Shown here: positions 18,014-27,101 of the stretch, one piece after another
How the letters are laid out: each line of letters starts with the position of its first letter
Numbering within the stretch: position 1 is the first letter of the stretch
Assembly (NCBI RefSeq): GCF_900113065.1
Contig: NZ_FOOA01000003.1
Span: forward strand, 364,330-428,329
Origin: Aureimonas phyllosphaerae
Lineage (GTDB): Bacteria; Pseudomonadota; Alphaproteobacteria; Rhizobiales; Rhizobiaceae
Direction: 5' to 3'
Length of the DNA: 64,000 bases
Notes under the pieces: generated by a model
The model's input: the letters and a program-made list of their open reading frames with translations, nothing else
Databases searched by the model: none
Told to the model about the DNA's origin: nothing
Position numbers and translations under genes: made by a program

Positions 18014-18104
18014 GGCGGAATGGGTAACCGAAGCCCCAAGGCGTCGCAACGGAAAAGTGCTTCCGTCCCCTATTTGCCAATGGTTTTCACGTGCGGGTCG
18101 CACC

Positions 18105-18695
18105 TCAGCCGCCCTGCCCCTTGGCCGCTGCCAAGAGCGCGTCGTCGGCCTCGGATGCCCGGCGAAACGCCGGCCGCCCGGCGAGCCGCGCATGGTAGGC
18201 CTCGAAGGCCGGCCGACGCTCGATGCCACCGAAATGGAGCCCGTAGCCGATATGGGAGCCGAGATAGACGTCGGCCGCGCTGAAGCGGTCGCCCGCGACG
18301 TACTCGGTGCGCGAAACGGCAGCTTCCAGCGCGTCCATTACCCGCTCGTAGGAGCCATAGCCGACGAAGACCGAGCGCTCCGGCGTCATCTCCACCTGCA
18401 GGGTGCGGTTGGTGACGGCCGCCTGAGCCGCGCCCGGCTCCGGCAGGAGCCCGGCCTCAGGAAAGGCGTCCGCCAGATAAGCGCAGATCGCGGCGACCTC
18501 GGTGACGACAGCGCCCCGATGCGAGAGCGCCGGCACCTTGCCCATCGGATTGACGGCGAGATATTCGGCCGCCTTCATGGTGGTGGCGTAGTCGAGCACC
18601 TCGACCCGGTAGGGCTCGCCCACCTCCTCCAGCATCCAGCGCGTGATGCGGCCGCGCGACATGGGATTGGTGTAGAGAACGAGATCGTCGGTCAT
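18105..18695 (-). CDS. glutathione S-transferase family protein
   Basis: 196 aa. The thioredoxin-like N-domain shows 'LVLYTNPMSRGRITRWMLEE' with the likely glutathione-activating Ser/Arg, 'VNPMGKVPAL' with the cis-Pro, and 'VVTEVAAICAYLAD' for the gamma-glutamyl site. The C-domain has 'YVAGDRFSAADVYLGSHI' (the N-capping/hydrophobic staple region). Substrate unknown. It lies 90 bases upstream of trpL on the same strand. Confidence 0.9.
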   Translation of the reverse strand: MTDDLVLYTNPMSRGRITRWMLEEVGEPYRVEVLDYATTMKAAEYLAVNPMGKVPALSHRGAVVTEVAAICAYLADAFPEAGLLPEPGAAQAAVTNRTLQVEMTPERSVFVGYGSYERVMDALEAAVSRTEYVAGDRFSAADVYLGSHIGYGLHFGGIERRPAFEAYHARLAGRPAFRRASEADDALLAAAKGQGG

Positions 18696-18743
18696 CGGGC
18701 TTCCTCCGCAGCATAGGTCGCCGCGATCCTAGCCCCAAAACGC

Positions 18744-18773
18744 GAAAGCCGCGCGACGGATTGCGCGGCTTTC
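18744..18773 (-). terminator. terminator downstream of the 18796-19062 gene
   Basis: An 11-bp perfect stem (GAAAGCCGCGC / GCGCGGCTTTC) with an 8-base loop lies just after the stop of the small secreted protein gene. On the minus strand it is followed by GCGTTTT. Confidence 0.75.
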
Positions 18774-18795
18774 GATCTGGCGGTTTGGGGGAGCA

Positions 18796-19062
18796 TCAGT
18801 ACTGCGGCAGACCATGAATGCGCGGGTCGTTCACCGTCGCGGAATAGATCTGGCCGTCCGAGGCCTGGAGGACGCCCAACAGGCCAGGATCCTTCACCGG
18901 CGTCTCGCTCATCACCTTCACAGGCGAGGTCTTCGACGGCGCGGCGGTCGTCGCCATCGTGTGCTGGACGTGATGCCGGGGCATCGGGGTTGCGGCCATC
19001 GCGGCCGAGGCGGCGCCCAGCGTGCCGAGGAGGACGAGGGCGGCGGATAGGGTGGACTTCAT
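18796..19062 (-). CDS. small secreted protein, unknown function
   Basis: 88 aa from MKSTLSAALVLLGTLGAASA, a clear signal peptide (cut probably after 'AMA'). AGGAG precedes this ATG; an upstream in-frame codon lacks such a site. The mature part is short and polar, with Thr/Ser/Pro-rich and His-containing stretches ('PMPRHHVQHTM') and ends 'SATVNDPRIHGLPQY'. I do not recognise the family. Its own terminator follows. Confidence 0.65.
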   Translation of the reverse strand: MKSTLSAALVLLGTLGAASAAMAATPMPRHHVQHTMATTAAPSKTSPVKVMSETPVKDPGLLGVLQASDGQIYSATVNDPRIHGLPQY

Positions 19063-19295
19063 GGCTTTGCTCCTGGTTCGATCGGCGTCATCGAATCCCA
19101 AGTCGCCTGAGGGTCGGGCTGAATCACCCGGGGGTCCGTGGCTTGGTGCGCCTGTGGAAGAGAGTGCGCCCGCAACCCCAAAGCGTCGAGTTACAACGGG
19201 TTCATGACATCGAATTCATGAAGGGCGTTCAGGGTGCCGATGGTCCGTCCCCCAACGCTTGCGTGCGTTCGGGCGCTGGCGCATAAGCCCGCCGC

Positions 19296-20318
19296 ATGAC
19301 CCCGCAGATCAGCATCCGCCGCCTCGCCGTCGTTCACGGCCGCCAGCCGGGCACCGCCCTTCGCCGGGCCGACGCCGGCGAAAACCACCATGCGATCCGC
19401 GTCTCCGGCGATGGCACGGTGGCGCTGATCGACGTCGATCTCGACGTCTATCCCGGCGAGATCCTCGTGGTGCTCGGCGGTTCGGGCTCGGGCAAGTCGA
19501 GCCTCGTGGCGGCGCTTGCCGGGGCGGCGCCCATCGCACGCGGGTCGGCCTCGTTCATGACCGCGCACGGGGCGTTCGAACTCGCGACCGCGACGAAGAA
19601 CCACCTGAAGCGCCACGCGGAGGCGACCGTCTCCAGCTGGCGCGCGCCGGTGCGCCTCGGCGAGCGCCGGACCGTCTCCGCCGTCGTGGAAGCGGCGCTT
19701 GTGGACCACGGCACGCCGCGCCGCGACCGCGCCCCGCGCGCGGTTCTCGAACTTGCCAATGCGGGGCTGCGCGATCTCGCGGGCACGACGGTCGCGGACC
19801 TCGGTCCCGGCTTTCGCGCCCATGTCCAGCTTCTCGTCGCCTCGCTGGGGGCGGAACCGATCCTTCTCATGGACGGCGCGATCGATACGCCCGACGCCTG
19901 GCGCGATCCTGCGCTCGTCGCATCGCTGCGGCGCATGCGCGAGCGGACCGGCAAGACGGTGATCCTGACGACCTGCGATCCCGCCGAAGCAATGCGCGTC
20001 GGCGATCGGATCGCGGTCCTCGACAACGGGCGGCTGGTGCAGGCGGGGCCGCCGCGCGAGCTGGTGCTGCAGCCGGCAACCGATCATGTCGCCGCGCTCC
20101 TGTCGGAGCTGAACCCGGTGGGCTTCCTGCTGGCCGAGGACGTGATGGCGCCGATCACGCCGGCCGACGAGGCGGCGGGCTTTGCCGGCCTCGTCCAGAC
20201 CGGCACGCGGCTCGCGGACGTCCTGCCGACGCTGCGGCGGGGCGACGTGGTGGTCGCCGAACGGGGGCGTCTCCTCGGCAAGATCGACGCCCACCGGCTC
20301 TGGAGCCTCTTCGTCTAG
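19296..20318 (+). CDS. orphan ProV/ChoV-like ATPase with degenerate catalytic motifs
   Basis: 340 aa. The length, the 'RIAVLDNGRLVQAGPPRELV' strand and the C-terminal CBS-like tail ('GFLLAEDVMAPITPAD') match glycine betaine/choline ABC ATPases of the ProV type. Walker A is intact (GGSGSGKS, residues 61-68). The Q-loop Gln is missing, the LSGG signature is replaced by LGPGF (169-173), Walker B ends ILLMDG so the catalytic Glu is Gly194, the D-loop SALD reads DTPD, and the switch His is Cys227. It may bind but probably not hydrolyse ATP. No permease or binding-protein gene is adjacent; the dpp genes are convergent and unrelated. The reading frame is intact and uses normal codons, so this is not simple decay. 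Confidence 0.82.
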   Translation: MTPQISIRRLAVVHGRQPGTALRRADAGENHHAIRVSGDGTVALIDVDLDVYPGEILVVLGGSGSGKSSLVAALAGAAPIARGSASFMTAHGAFELATATKNHLKRHAEATVSSWRAPVRLGERRTVSAVVEAALVDHGTPRRDRAPRAVLELANAGLRDLAGTTVADLGPGFRAHVQLLVASLGAEPILLMDGAIDTPDAWRDPALVASLRRMRERTGKTVILTTCDPAEAMRVGDRIAVLDNGRLVQAGPPRELVLQPATDHVAALLSELNPVGFLLAEDVMAPITPADEAAGFAGLVQTGTRLADVLPTLRRGDVVVAERGRLLGKIDAHRLWSLFV

Positions 20319-20391
20319 AACTCAGCGGGTCTCGCGCCCCCGGAAGCGCCATATCAGGCGCACGACGGCGCGCCGGACGAGACGCAAAGCC

Positions 20392-21210
20392 TCAGGCGCG
20401 TTCGGCCATGCGGCGGCGGATGCTGTCCACGTCGGCGCGCGGCGTCGAGGCGAAGAGCTTCTGCGTGTAGTCGTGGCTCGGCGCGTTGAAGACCTCGTCG
20501 CGCGTGCCGTATTCCACCACCTCGCCGTAGTACATCACCATCACCGTGTCGGCGATGTAGCGCACCACCGACAGGTCGTGGCTGATGAAGACGTAGGTGA
20601 GGCCGAGCTCGTCCTGAAGGTCGGCGAGAAGATTCAGGATCTGCGCCTGCACCGAAAGGTCGAGCGCCGACACCGGCTCGTCGAGCACAAGGAGGCTCGG
20701 GTTGAGCATCAGAGCGCGGGCGATCGCGATGCGCTGGCGCTGGCCGCCCGAGAACATGTGCGGATAGCGATTGTAGTGCTCCGGCCCGAGGCCGACCTTC
20801 ACCAGCATCGCCATCGCCCGCTCGCGCCGCTCGGCGGCAGGCATGTCGGTGTTGAGCGCCAGCGGCTCGGTCAGGACGTCGCCGACCTTCTGGCGCGGGT
20901 TGAGCGAGCCGTAGGGGTTCTGGAACACCATCTGCACCTTGCGGCGCATCTCGCGCGTCACGCCCTTCTCGATGCGCATCGGCTGGCCGTCGATGAAGAG
21001 CTCGCCCGCCGTCGGCTCGTCGATCAGGGTCAGGATGCGCGCGAGCGTGGACTTGCCGCAGCCCGACTCACCGACGATCGCGAGCGTCTTGCCCTTCTCG
21101 ACCGAGAAGGACACGCCCTTGACGGCATGGACGGCCTTCGGCGCCGAGAAGAGCCCCTGCGGCACGAGGTAGTCGCGCTTGATGCCGTGCGCTTCGAGGA
21201 CGGGACTCAT
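20392..21210 (-). CDS. dppF: dipeptide/oligopeptide ABC transporter ATP-binding protein
   Basis: 272 aa. Walker A '[10 protein letters not shown]', signature '[15 protein letters not shown]', Walker B '[12 protein letters not shown]' and switch 'ISHDLSVV' are all intact. It is last in the permease operon, and its ATG overlaps the upstream dppD stop (ATGA), which suggests coupled synthesis of the ATPase pair. The C-terminal zone ('[16 protein letters not shown]') is typical of the DppF/OppF group. Peptide specificity is inferred from the operon only. Confidence 0.92.
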   Translation of the reverse strand: MSPVLEAHGIKRDYLVPQGLFSAPKAVHAVKGVSFSVEKGKTLAIVGESGCGKSTLARILTLIDEPTAGELFIDGQPMRIEKGVTREMRRKVQMVFQNPYGSLNPRQKVGDVLTEPLALNTDMPAAERRERAMAMLVKVGLGPEHYNRYPHMFSGGQRQRIAIARALMLNPSLLVLDEPVSALDLSVQAQILNLLADLQDELGLTYVFISHDLSVVRYIADTVMVMYYGEVVEYGTRDEVFNAPSHDYTQKLFASTPRADVDSIRRRMAERA

Positions 21211-22046
21211 CGGGCAGCCTCCAGGGCCATGGCGTCGGCGACGGTCGGCAACCGGTCGCCGGTGGCGTTCTCCGGCAGCGCCGAGAGGAGCGCGCGCGTG
21301 TAGGGGTTCTTCGGGTTCTCGAAAAGTTCGAGCACGCCCGCCTCCTCCATCTTGCGCCCCTTGTACTGGACGACGACGCGGTGTGCCGTCTCGGCGACGA
21401 CGCCCATGTCGTGGGTGATCATGATGAGACCCATGCCGTGCTCGCGCTGCAGCCCGACGAGGAGATCGAGGATCTGCTTCTGGATCGTCACGTCGAGCGC
21501 CGTCGTCGGCTCGTCGGCGATCAGGAGCTTAGGATTGCAGGCGATCGCCATCGCGATCATCACGCGCTGGCACTGGCCGCCCGACATCTGGTGCGGGAAG
21601 CTCGACATGCGACCTTCCGGGTCGGGAATGCCGACCGACTGGAGAAGCTCGATCGCGCGGCGCTTGCGCTCCGCCCGGCCGAGGCCGAGGTGGAAGCGCA
21701 GCGTCTCGGTGAGCTGGAAGCCGACCGTGAAGCACGGGTTGAGGCTGGCCATCGGCTCCTGGAAGATCATCGCGATGTCGCGTCCGACGATCTGGCGGCG
21801 CTCGCGCGACGAGAGCGTCAGGAGATCGCGACCCTCGAAGGTGAGGCGGTCGGCAGTGACGGTCGCCGTCTTCGGCAGGAGGCCCATGGTGGCCAGCATG
21901 CCGACCGACTTGCCCGAGCCGGACTCGCCGACGATCGCGAGGACTTCGCGCTGGTCGACATGCAGATCGATGCCGTCGACCGCCTTGAACGGCCCTGCGG
22001 CCGTGTCGAAGCTGACGGAGAGGTTGCGGATTTCGAGAAGGCTCAT
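21207..22046 (-). CDS. dppD: dipeptide/oligopeptide ABC transporter ATP-binding protein
   Basis: 279 aa from [15 protein letters not shown]; a longer open frame upstream is a shadow of the permease gene. Walker A '[10 protein letters not shown]', signature '[15 protein letters not shown]', Walker B '[12 protein letters not shown]' and '[10 protein letters not shown]' are present. The C-terminus ('[20 protein letters not shown]') is the oligopeptide-transporter ATPase C-region. Five bases separate it from the dppC stop. Confidence 0.93.
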   Translation of the reverse strand: MSLLEIRNLSVSFDTAAGPFKAVDGIDLHVDQREVLAIVGESGSGKSVGMLATMGLLPKTATVTADRLTFEGRDLLTLSSRERRQIVGRDIAMIFQEPMASLNPCFTVGFQLTETLRFHLGLGRAERKRRAIELLQSVGIPDPEGRMSSFPHQMSGGQCQRVMIAMAIACNPKLLIADEPTTALDVTIQKQILDLLVGLQREHGMGLIMITHDMGVVAETAHRVVVQYKGRKMEEAGVLELFENPKNPYTRALLSALPENATGDRLPTVADAMALEAAR

Positions 22047-22051
22047 GGACG

Positions 22052-22993
22052 TCAGCTCCGGCGCATCTTCGGGTCGAGCGCGTCGCGCAGACCGTCGCCG
22101 ATGAGATTGATGGCGAGCACCGTGACGAGGATGGCGAGACCCGGGAAGGTCACGACCCACCACGCGCGCAGCACGAACTCGCGCGCCTCGGCGAGCATCG
22201 TGCCCCATTCGGGCGTCGGCGGCTGGGCGCCGAGCCCGAGGAAGCCGAGCGCGGCGGCATCGAGGATGGCGTTCGAGAAGGACAGCGTCGCCTGCACGAT
22301 GAGGGGCCCGAGGCAGTTCGGCAGGATCGTCTTGAACATCAACCGGATCGGCCCCGCGCCGACGACGCGGGCGGCGGTGACGTATTCGCGCTCCTTCTCG
22401 GCCATCACCGAGGCGCGGGTCAGGCGCACGAAATGCGGCTGGAGGACAAGCGCGATCGCGATCATCGCGTTGACCAAGCCGGGCCCGAGGATGGCGACCA
22501 GCACCAGCGCGAGAAGAAGCGACGGAAAGGCGAGGATCACGTCCATAACGCGCATGATCACCGTGTCGACCCAGCCGCGGAAATAGCCCGCGATCAGGCC
22601 GATTACGATGCCCGTCGACACCGCGAGGATGACGACGAAGGTGCCGATGAACAGCGAATACTGCGCGCCGTAGATCAGGCGCGAGAGGATGTCGCGGCCG
22701 ACGGCGTCGGTGCCGAGGAGGTAGGACCACTGCCCGCCCTGCATGAAGGCGGGCGGGACCAGGAGTGCGGCGCGGTTCTGCGCCACGGGATCGTGCGGGG
22801 CGATGAACGGCGCGAGGAATGCCACTAGGACGACGAGCGCGAACACCGCAAGGCCGGCGACGGCCCCGCGATTGACCGAGAAGTAGTACCAGAATTCCTT
22901 CAGCATCCGGCGGCGCTGGCCGGTCTCGGGCTTGCGGTCGGGGATCAGCGAACCGACGCCGGCTTCCGCTTCCTGGGCTTCGATATGGGACAT
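22052..22993 (-). CDS. dppC: dipeptide/oligopeptide ABC transporter permease
   Basis: 313 aa with six predicted helices. The OppC N-terminal cytoplasmic segment and first helix ('[20 protein letters not shown]') are followed by the binding-protein-dependent transport domain. The EAA-type loop reads '[20 protein letters not shown]'. AGGAG precedes the ATG. It pairs with DppB (gap of 10 bases) to form the inner-membrane channel. Confidence 0.93.
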   Translation of the reverse strand: MSHIEAQEAEAGVGSLIPDRKPETGQRRRMLKEFWYYFSVNRGAVAGLAVFALVVLVAFLAPFIAPHDPVAQNRAALLVPPAFMQGGQWSYLLGTDAVGRDILSRLIYGAQYSLFIGTFVVILAVSTGIVIGLIAGYFRGWVDTVIMRVMDVILAFPSLLLALVLVAILGPGLVNAMIAIALVLQPHFVRLTRASVMAEKEREYVTAARVVGAGPIRLMFKTILPNCLGPLIVQATLSFSNAILDAAALGFLGLGAQPPTPEWGTMLAEAREFVLRAWWVVTFPGLAILVTVLAINLIGDGLRDALDPKMRRS

Positions 22994-23003
22994 CGTGGCT
23001 CTC

Positions 23004-24011
23004 CTATCGGGCCCGGACGCGGGGATTGATGAGGCCGTAGAGAAGATCGACCACGAGGTTCACGACCATCACGACGATGGCGATGAGGAGAAGGCCGCCC
23101 TGGACGACCGGATAGTCGCGGCGGAAGACCGAATCGACCATCCACTTGCCGATGCCCGGCCAGGAGAAGATCGTCTCGGTGAGGATCGCGCCGGCCATCA
23201 TCACGCCGATCTGCAGACCGATCGTGGTGACGACCGGGATCAGCGCGTTGCGTAAGGCATGGATGCCGACGACGCGGGTCGACTTCAGGCCCTTGGCGCG
23301 AGCGGTGCGCACATAGTCCTCGCTGAGGACCTCGAGCATCGCCGAGCGCGTCTGGCGTGCGATGACCGCGAGCGGGATCGTGGCCAGGACGACGCCCGGC
23401 AGGATGAGGTGGCTGATCGCCGACTTGAACGCGCCGGCCTGCCCCGACAGGAGGCTGTCGATCAACATGAAGCCGGTCACGGGCGGAAAGAAGTAGAGGA
23501 GCGAGATGCGGCCGGAAACCGGCGTCCAGCCGAGCGTGCCGGAGAAGAAGATGATGAGAAGGAGGCCCCACCAGAAGATCGGCATGGAATAGCCGACGAG
23601 GGCCGTGCCCATGATGGTCTGGTCGAGCCACGATCCGCGCTTCACGGCGGCGAAGACGCCGGCCGGGACGCCGATCGCGACCGCGATCAGGATTGCAAAA
23701 AGCGACAATTCAACGGTCGCCGGAAACAGCGTCATGAACTCGGTAAGGACCGGGCGACGCGTGACGATCGAGGTGCCGAAGTCGCCGGCGAAAAGGCCCG
23801 TGAGATAGTGCCAGAACTGGATCGGCAGCGGCTGGTCGTAGCCGAGGAGCGCGGTGAGCTGGGCGTGGCGCTCGGGGCTGATGCCGCGCTCGCCGGCCAT
23901 CAGCGTGACGGGGTCGCCGGGCAGAAGGCGGATGAAGGAAAAGGCGACGATCGCCACGCCGACGAAGGTCGGCACGAGGACGCCGAGGCGCGCTACGATG
24001 AAGCGGAACAT
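23004..24011 (-). CDS. dppB: dipeptide/oligopeptide ABC transporter permease
   Basis: 335 aa. The classic DppB opening 'RFIVARLGVLVPTFVGVAIV' and 'LLPGDPVTLMAG' are seen. The EAA loop is 'YVRTARAKGLKSTRVVGIHA', and 'FSWPGIGKWMVDSVFRRDYP' is a strongly conserved permease signature. It follows the binding-protein gene after a hairpin that should lower its expression relative to dppA. Confidence 0.94.
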   Translation of the reverse strand: MFRFIVARLGVLVPTFVGVAIVAFSFIRLLPGDPVTLMAGERGISPERHAQLTALLGYDQPLPIQFWHYLTGLFAGDFGTSIVTRRPVLTEFMTLFPATVELSLFAILIAVAIGVPAGVFAAVKRGSWLDQTIMGTALVGYSMPIFWWGLLLIIFFSGTLGWTPVSGRISLLYFFPPVTGFMLIDSLLSGQAGAFKSAISHLILPGVVLATIPLAVIARQTRSAMLEVLSEDYVRTARAKGLKSTRVVGIHALRNALIPVVTTIGLQIGVMMAGAILTETIFSWPGIGKWMVDSVFRRDYPVVQGGLLLIAIVVMVVNLVVDLLYGLINPRVRAR

Positions 24012-24094
24012 GTGTGAGGCCCTTGGAGGTCCTTGAGCCGCAACCAGCGGCTGAAGCCGATTTCTCTAGCGGAAACCAGAGGTTCGGCCAAACG

Positions 24095-24125
24095 AAAAGG
24101 GGAACGGCGCAGGGCCGCTCCCCTT
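24095..24125 (-). terminator. intercistronic hairpin between dppA and dppB
   Basis: A 12-bp stem (AAGGGGAACGGC / GCCGCTCCCCTT on the plus strand, one mismatch or wobble) is followed on the minus strand by TTTTCGTTT. It lies directly after the dppA stop and probably ends a large share of transcripts, so more binding protein than membrane components is made. Confidence 0.7.
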
Positions 24126-24146
24126 CCCGGCGATGATGCGGTCGTC

Positions 24147-25742
24147 TTACTCGGTGATGTCGACGCCGTCGAACGTGTAGTCGCCGAGCGGGCTCTGGAC
24201 GAAGCCGGTCACGTTCTTGCGCATCGGCACGTAGACGACCGAGTGGGCGATCGTAGCCCAAGGGGCCTGATCCTTGAAGATCACCTGAGCCTCTTCGTAG
24301 AGCTTGGCGCGCTCATCCTGCGTCGGCTTGGCCTTGGCTTCCTGGACGAGCTTGTTGAAGTCCTGGTTGCACCACTGCGCGCGGTTCGCACCGCCCACGG
24401 CGTCGCAGCCGAGAAGCACGGCGAGGAAGTTGTCCGGATCGCCGTTGTCGCCGGTCCATCCGAGCAGCACCGCGCCGTCGCGGTCCTCGGCCTTCGAGCG
24501 CTCGAGATACTCACCCCATTCGTAGGTGACAATCTCGGCCTTCACGCCGACCTTGGCGAAGTCCGACTGGATCAGCTCGGCCATGCGCGCGGCGTTCGGG
24601 TTGTAGGGACGCGAGACGGGCATGGCCCAGATCTTCATCGACAGGTCTTTGACGCCGGCCGCTTCCAGCGCCTTCTTGGCGGCTTCCGGATCGTAGGCGT
24701 CGTCCTTGAGCTGCGCGTTGTAGCTCCACATGGTCGGCGGGATCGGCGCGACGGCCTTGGTGCCGGCGCCCTGATAGACGGCCGAGATGATCGCGTCCTT
24801 GTCGATCGCCATGTTGAGGGCCTTGCGGACCTCCGGCTTGTCGAACGGCGCCTGCTTGGTGTTGTAGGCGAGGAAGCCGATGTTGAGGCCTTCCTGCTCG
24901 TCGACCTTGAGGTCGGCGTTCTGCTGCAGCGAAGGCACGTCGGCCGGGTTCGGATAAGCCATCAGGTGGCACTCGCCGGCGGCGAGGCGCTGCTGGCGGA
25001 CCGAGGCTTCCTTGGTGATGGCGAAGACGAGGTCGTCGATCGGCTGCTTGCCGCCCCAGTAGTCGGCAAACGCCTGGTAACGGATCACGGCGTCGGGCTG
25101 GTAGGCCACGAACTGGAACGGACCGGTGCCGATCGGCGCCTGGTTGAATTGCGCCTGGCTCCCGGACTCGGCGAGCTTGTCAGCGTATTCCTTCGAGACG
25201 ATCGAGGCGAACGGCATCGCGACGTTGGCGATGAACGGCGCGTAGGGCGTGTTCAGCGTGAAGCGCACCGTCATGTCGTCGACCTTTTCGATCGACTTCA
25301 CGGTCTCGGGCATCGACATCGAGGCGTAGTATTCCCACGACGCGCCCGAGACGTATTGGTGCCACGGGTTCTGCGCGTTGCCCTGACGGTCGAACGAGAA
25401 CACGACGTCGTCGGCGTTCATGTCGCGCGTCGGCGTGAAGTTGGCGTTCGAGTGGAACTTGACGCCCGGGCGCAGCTTGAACGTGTACTGCAGGCCGTCA
25501 GGCGAGACTTCCCAGCTCTCGGCCAAGCCCGGCTCGGTCTCGGTCGTGCCCTTCTTGAACTCGGCGAGCCGGTTGTAGACCGGGTGCGCCGAAGCGTCGA
25601 ACGTGGTGCCCGCGGTGTAGAGGCCGGGGTCGAAGCCCTCGGGCGAGCCTTCGGAGCAGAAGACGAAGGTTTTGGCCGAAGCGGCCGAGCCGAGCGCGAG
25701 GACGATCGCCGTCGCCGCCAGAAGCTTCTTGGTCAGACCCAT
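24147..25742 (-). CDS. dppA: dipeptide/oligopeptide ABC transporter substrate-binding protein
   Basis: 531 aa from MGLTKKLLAATAIVLALGSA, a Sec signal peptide probably cut after 'ASA'. The mature protein begins 'KTFVFCSEGSPEGFDPG', the usual start of the DppA branch of SBP_bac_5 proteins. Other family landmarks are 'ESWEVSPDGLQYTFKLRPGVKFH', 'RQRLAAGECHLMAYP' and 'GWTGDNGDPDNF'. A longer upstream open frame would hide the signal peptide and is rejected. It is the first gene of the dpp operon and works in the periplasm. Confidence 0.94.
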   Translation of the reverse strand: MGLTKKLLAATAIVLALGSAASAKTFVFCSEGSPEGFDPGLYTAGTTFDASAHPVYNRLAEFKKGTTETEPGLAESWEVSPDGLQYTFKLRPGVKFHSNANFTPTRDMNADDVVFSFDRQGNAQNPWHQYVSGASWEYYASMSMPETVKSIEKVDDMTVRFTLNTPYAPFIANVAMPFASIVSKEYADKLAESGSQAQFNQAPIGTGPFQFVAYQPDAVIRYQAFADYWGGKQPIDDLVFAITKEASVRQQRLAAGECHLMAYPNPADVPSLQQNADLKVDEQEGLNIGFLAYNTKQAPFDKPEVRKALNMAIDKDAIISAVYQGAGTKAVAPIPPTMWSYNAQLKDDAYDPEAAKKALEAAGVKDLSMKIWAMPVSRPYNPNAARMAELIQSDFAKVGVKAEIVTYEWGEYLERSKAEDRDGAVLLGWTGDNGDPDNFLAVLLGCDAVGGANRAQWCNQDFNKLVQEAKAKPTQDERAKLYEEAQVIFKDQAPWATIAHSVVYVPMRKNVTGFVQSPLGDYTFDGVDITE

Positions 25743-25845
25743 GAAACGCGTTCTCCCATGAACGTGCCTAAGACGGCTGCATTGCCGCCGGAAGGGCACA
25801 TTTCGACCACGAGTCGGTCCTCACGCAAGCAGCTTTTTTGTTTTC

Positions 25846-27009
25846 TCACTCAAAAACGATCTCGGGTGCCTTGCCCGCCGACGCGCCCGATGCCTCGATT
25901 GACGAAAGCGTGCGCTCGGCGATGGCCGCGTAGGCGCGCGCATGAGGCCCATCGGGCTGGACGGCCATGACGGGGGCGCCGGCATCCGAGCCTTCACGAA
26001 TCGCCATCTCGAGCGGCACCTCCCCGAGGAACGGAACCCCAAGGCGCTCCGCCTCGGCCCGCGCCCCGCCGTGACCGAAGATGTCGTAGCGCCGCCCGGT
26101 GTCCGGCGCCACGAAGTAGCTCATGTTCTCGACGATGCCGAGCACCGGCACCTCGACCTTGCGGAACATCGCCAGCCCCTTGCGCGCATCGATCAGCGCG
26201 AGGTCCTGCGGTGTCGACACGATCACGGCGCCGGCCAGCGGCACCTGCTGGGCCATGGTCAGTTGCGCGTCGCCGGTGCCCGGCGGCATGTCGACCACGA
26301 GAATGTCGAGCGGCGCCCAGGCCACCTCCCGGAGCATCTGGTTCAGCGCCGACATCACCATCGGGCCGCGCCAGATCATCGGCGTGTCCTCCTCGACGAG
26401 GAAGCCCATCGACATGGCCTTCAGGCCGTAGGCCTCCATCGGACGCATCACCCGGCCGTTCTCCAGCTCCGGCCGCCCCCGCAGCCCCAGTAGACGCGGC
26501 ACCGAGGGGCCGTAGATGTCGGCATCGAGAAGGCCGACACGCAGGCCGAGCGCCGTGAATCCGAGTGCCAGGTTGACGGCGGTCGTGGACTTGCCGACGC
26601 CGCCCTTGCCGCTGGCGACGGCGACGATCCGGCCGACGCCCTCGACACCCTGTCGGGCAGCGCGCGGCGGCTGCGGTGGTTGCGCGGGCCGCGATGCCGC
26701 CGGCGGCGCACTTCTGGCGGCAGGACGGGGCGCAGGCGGGCGGGCCTCCATGCCGCCGCCGCGCCGCTCGGCGGTCAGAGCGACCATGGCGCTCGACAGG
26801 CCGGGAACCGCGGCCGCCCGGCGCTCGGCCTCCTGCCGCAGCCCCTCGAAACGCTGGGCCTCGGCGGCCGGGACGCTGATGGAGAAGAACGCCTTGCCGT
26901 CGGCGATGAAGATGTCCGAGACCATGCCGCGCGAGACGACGTCGCCGCCGCCGGGCGCCGGCAGCGCGCTGAGCACCTCAAGGATCTTGGTCTTCTGGTC
27001 CTCGGACAT
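25846..27009 (-). CDS. mrp: Mrp/ApbC-type iron-sulfur carrier ATPase
   Basis: 387 aa. An N-terminal DUF59/MIP18-like domain (~1-90) is joined by a Pro/Ala/Arg-rich linker (~95-130) to a ParA-like ATPase with the deviant Walker A 'SGKGGVGKST', 'LLDADIYGPSVP' and 'VVDMPPGTGDAQLT'. These proteins bind and pass on Fe-S clusters. The usual C-terminal CxxC after 'ENMSYF' is absent; the position reads 'VAPDTGRRYDIFGHGG'. The start is at MSEDQKTKI; the long upstream frame lacks similarity. It lies upstream of dppA but is not clearly co-transcribed. Confidence 0.93.
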   Translation of the reverse strand: MSEDQKTKILEVLSALPAPGGGDVVSRGMVSDIFIADGKAFFSISVPAAEAQRFEGLRQEAERRAAAVPGLSSAMVALTAERRGGGMEARPPAPRPAARSAPPAASRPAQPPQPPRAARQGVEGVGRIVAVASGKGGVGKSTTAVNLALGFTALGLRVGLLDADIYGPSVPRLLGLRGRPELENGRVMRPMEAYGLKAMSMGFLVEEDTPMIWRGPMVMSALNQMLREVAWAPLDILVVDMPPGTGDAQLTMAQQVPLAGAVIVSTPQDLALIDARKGLAMFRKVEVPVLGIVENMSYFVAPDTGRRYDIFGHGGARAEAERLGVPFLGEVPLEMAIREGSDAGAPVMAVQPDGPHARAYAAIAERTLSSIEASGASAGKAPEIVFE

Positions 27010-27101
27010 CGGGGCTCCTGTACCGGCTGCGGCGCGCGGCTTGCACGCCATGTGACCCGCAGATAGGGGATTTGGTTCAGCGATGGGAGTGCCCCGATCC
27101 G

